Shown here: piece after piece, positions 4,343-5,359 of the stretch | How the letters are laid out: every line of letters begins with the position of its first letter | Numbering within the stretch: position 1 is the stretch's first letter | Source of the DNA: an uncultured Collinsella sp. | Lineage (GTDB): Bacteria; Actinomycetota; Coriobacteriia; Coriobacteriales; Coriobacteriaceae | Assembly (NCBI GenBank): GCA_937926755.1 | Contig: CALBBA010000284.1 | Span: 1-5,359 of the forward strand | Direction: 5' to 3' | DNA length: 5,359 bases | Notes under the pieces: generated by a model | The model's input: only the letters and a program-made list of their open reading frames with translations | Database searches by the model: none | Told to the model about the DNA's origin: nothing | Made by a program: the position numbers and the translations under genes

Positions 4343-5359
4343 CTATTTCTTGCTGCAGGGAAGCTCGCCCGAATCGATAAGCGAACGGAACAAGGCGTAA
4401 TCCTCGTCGTTCTGATCGGCATACGAGTCGGCGAACGAGGTGATGGCCCTGTCGAATTCGTCGGTACGCCCCAAGTAACTGGAGATCGCGATACTATCGC
4501 CGGTGCGTGCATGGGCATGCGCCAGGCATCGAGCGCACATACGGGACAGATCGCTCAAGGTGAATTCGTTGAGATGATCGATATCGATCGATCCCTTGCC
4601 ATTCCACAGTTGGCGAACGTAGTAGTCGCGTCGTTTGGCGTTTCCCTCGCTGAATTTTGCCCATCCGAGCAGCACATCGGCGGTCGATTGGATGAGCTTC
4701 TGGCCCTGCACCACACGTTCGCCGTGGGTCGCATAGGGGGAATGCCCCACGAAGCGTTCCAATACCGATTCGGTGGCCTCCTTCATCTGCAGCATCAGCG
4801 GATCGTCAAGGTCACGCCCCGTCAGAATCGAGACCCACGCCCGGGTGCCGACCGAGCCTACCCCCACCACCTTGCGCGCGGTGTCGTGGTAGCGATATTG
4901 GTCGAACACATGACGGCGATCCTGGTAGAGGCTATGCCGGTAATCGTTCATCAGCGCTTCCAGCCTGGACTGCATGGTTTCCAGATCGGCGTAATCCTGC
5001 AATTCTGCGATCGGCACCAATGCCGGCGGCTTCGACTTGAACCGCAGCTTGTCGCCATCCAGGTAGGTCAGTTTCGCCGCAGCGCTGTTGGAATCCTTCA
5101 TCAGCGCTTTCGCGGCGGCGTCGCGCAGCGTACGATTACGTTTGCCGTTTTGCGTGTATTCATAGCGATCCAGCGACTCCTGAACATCCAGATGGTCGTA
5201 CCACATATCGAGATAGTTCATGTGGGAATACTGTTCGATGCGCTCGCGATAGGTGTGCACGCATCGTGCCACCGCGTTATGGCAGGCTGTGGGGCTGAGC
5301 TTGTTCGCACGCCCGCAGATCTCGACGGAAACAGCGAGGCGCTTGATATCCCATTCCCA
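4343..5359 (-). CDS. DUF2252-family protein, N-terminus beyond the window edge
   Basis: The minus-strand frame is open from the right edge to TAG (4345-4343), giving 338 residues of a longer protein. The GTG at 5272-5270 is not the real start: 29 further codons upstream read WEWDIKRLAVSVEICGR, the conserved DUF2252 segment that follows the F-D-x-N-D-F-D-E motif. From the edge, other family blocks are VVGVGSVGTRAW (164-175), DPLMLQMKEA (186-195), HGERVVQGQKLIQS (212-225), LLGW, RDYYVRQL (244-251), AHAHARTGD (280-288) and FADSYADQNDEDY (309-321). The family is uncharacterised biochemically; its fold is thought to resemble protein kinases and aminoglycoside phosphotransferases, but I know of no established substrate. 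No signal peptide or membrane segment is visible in the part present. It is convergent with the hisA fragment. It looks less GC-rich in third positions than genes left of 4060, and the family is common in Actinobacteria. Confidence 0.9.
   Translation of the reverse strand, partial: WEWDIKRLAVSVEICGRANKLSPTACHNAVARCVHTYRERIEQYSHMNYLDMWYDHLDVQESLDRYEYTQNGKRNRTLRDAAAKALMKDSNSAAAKLTYLDGDKLRFKSKPPALVPIAELQDYADLETMQSRLEALMNDYRHSLYQDRRHVFDQYRYHDTARKVVGVGSVGTRAWVSILTGRDLDDPLMLQMKEATESVLERFVGHSPYATHGERVVQGQKLIQSTADVLLGWAKFSEGNAKRRDYYVRQLWNGKGSIDIDHLNEFTLSDLSRMCARCLAHAHARTGDSIAISSYLGRTDEFDRAITSFADSYADQNDEDYALFRSLIDSGELPCSKK

Noticed and set aside
3187..4518. A 443-codon open frame on the minus strand opposite ispH.
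   Set aside because: It is antisense to IspH, crosses the chimeric junction and the terminator, and shows no family signature; it is a composition artefact.

Overview
Most of this window (1 to about 4060) looks like a housekeeping stretch of a GC-rich betaproteobacterial chromosome. Burkholderiales is the likely order, and a Sutterellaceae-like gut lineage is my best guess. The support is the protein style of PurN, L28, a cysteine-free L33 and IspH, and an arrangement I recall from Burkholderiales: ribF divergent from purN, then an RsmB/NOP-family RNA methyltransferase. The rest (about 4060 to 5359) looks actinobacterial, probably Bifidobacterium-like. It holds the 3' end of a hisA/priA histidine-pathway isomerase gene, a strong terminator, and a convergent DUF2252-family gene that runs off the right edge.

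Layout, left to right. Positions 1-42 (minus) are the first 14 codons of a probable ribF, with a perfect TATAAT box upstream at 81-86. Then come purN (148-798, +), two hairpins of which the second is a credible intrinsic terminator, and an RsmB/NOP-type m5C methyltransferase (916-2388, +). A bidirectional terminator separates this from the convergent ribosomal pair rpmB-rpmG (2980 down to 2563, minus), which has good Shine-Dalgarno sequences and a perfect TATAAT upstream of rpmB. A 386-bp divergent intergenic region leads to ispH (3367, +). IspH is normal for about 229-235 residues. The reading frame then passes in phase into the C-terminal end of HisA/PriA, which meets a TAA at 4144 but continues in frame after it to TGA at 4228. 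A hairpin terminator (4257-4306) follows, then the DUF2252 gene on the minus strand (stop at 4343, open to the window end).

How the genes relate: purN (purine synthesis), ribF (FMN/FAD), the rRNA methyltransferase, L28/L33 and ispH (isoprenoid precursors) are core functions that are neighbours without being one pathway. The right-hand block would natively be the end of a histidine operon facing a DUF2252 gene.

The main observation is the IspH::HisA join near 4048-4080. It links two genes of unrelated function with flanks that look like different phyla, through a short stretch that could encode L-R-E-V-x-x-R-T in both families. The likeliest explanation is a chimeric metagenomic assembly (both lineages are gut bacteria), not a new biological system. 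I saw no CRISPR array, tRNA, rRNA, insertion sequence or phage gene.
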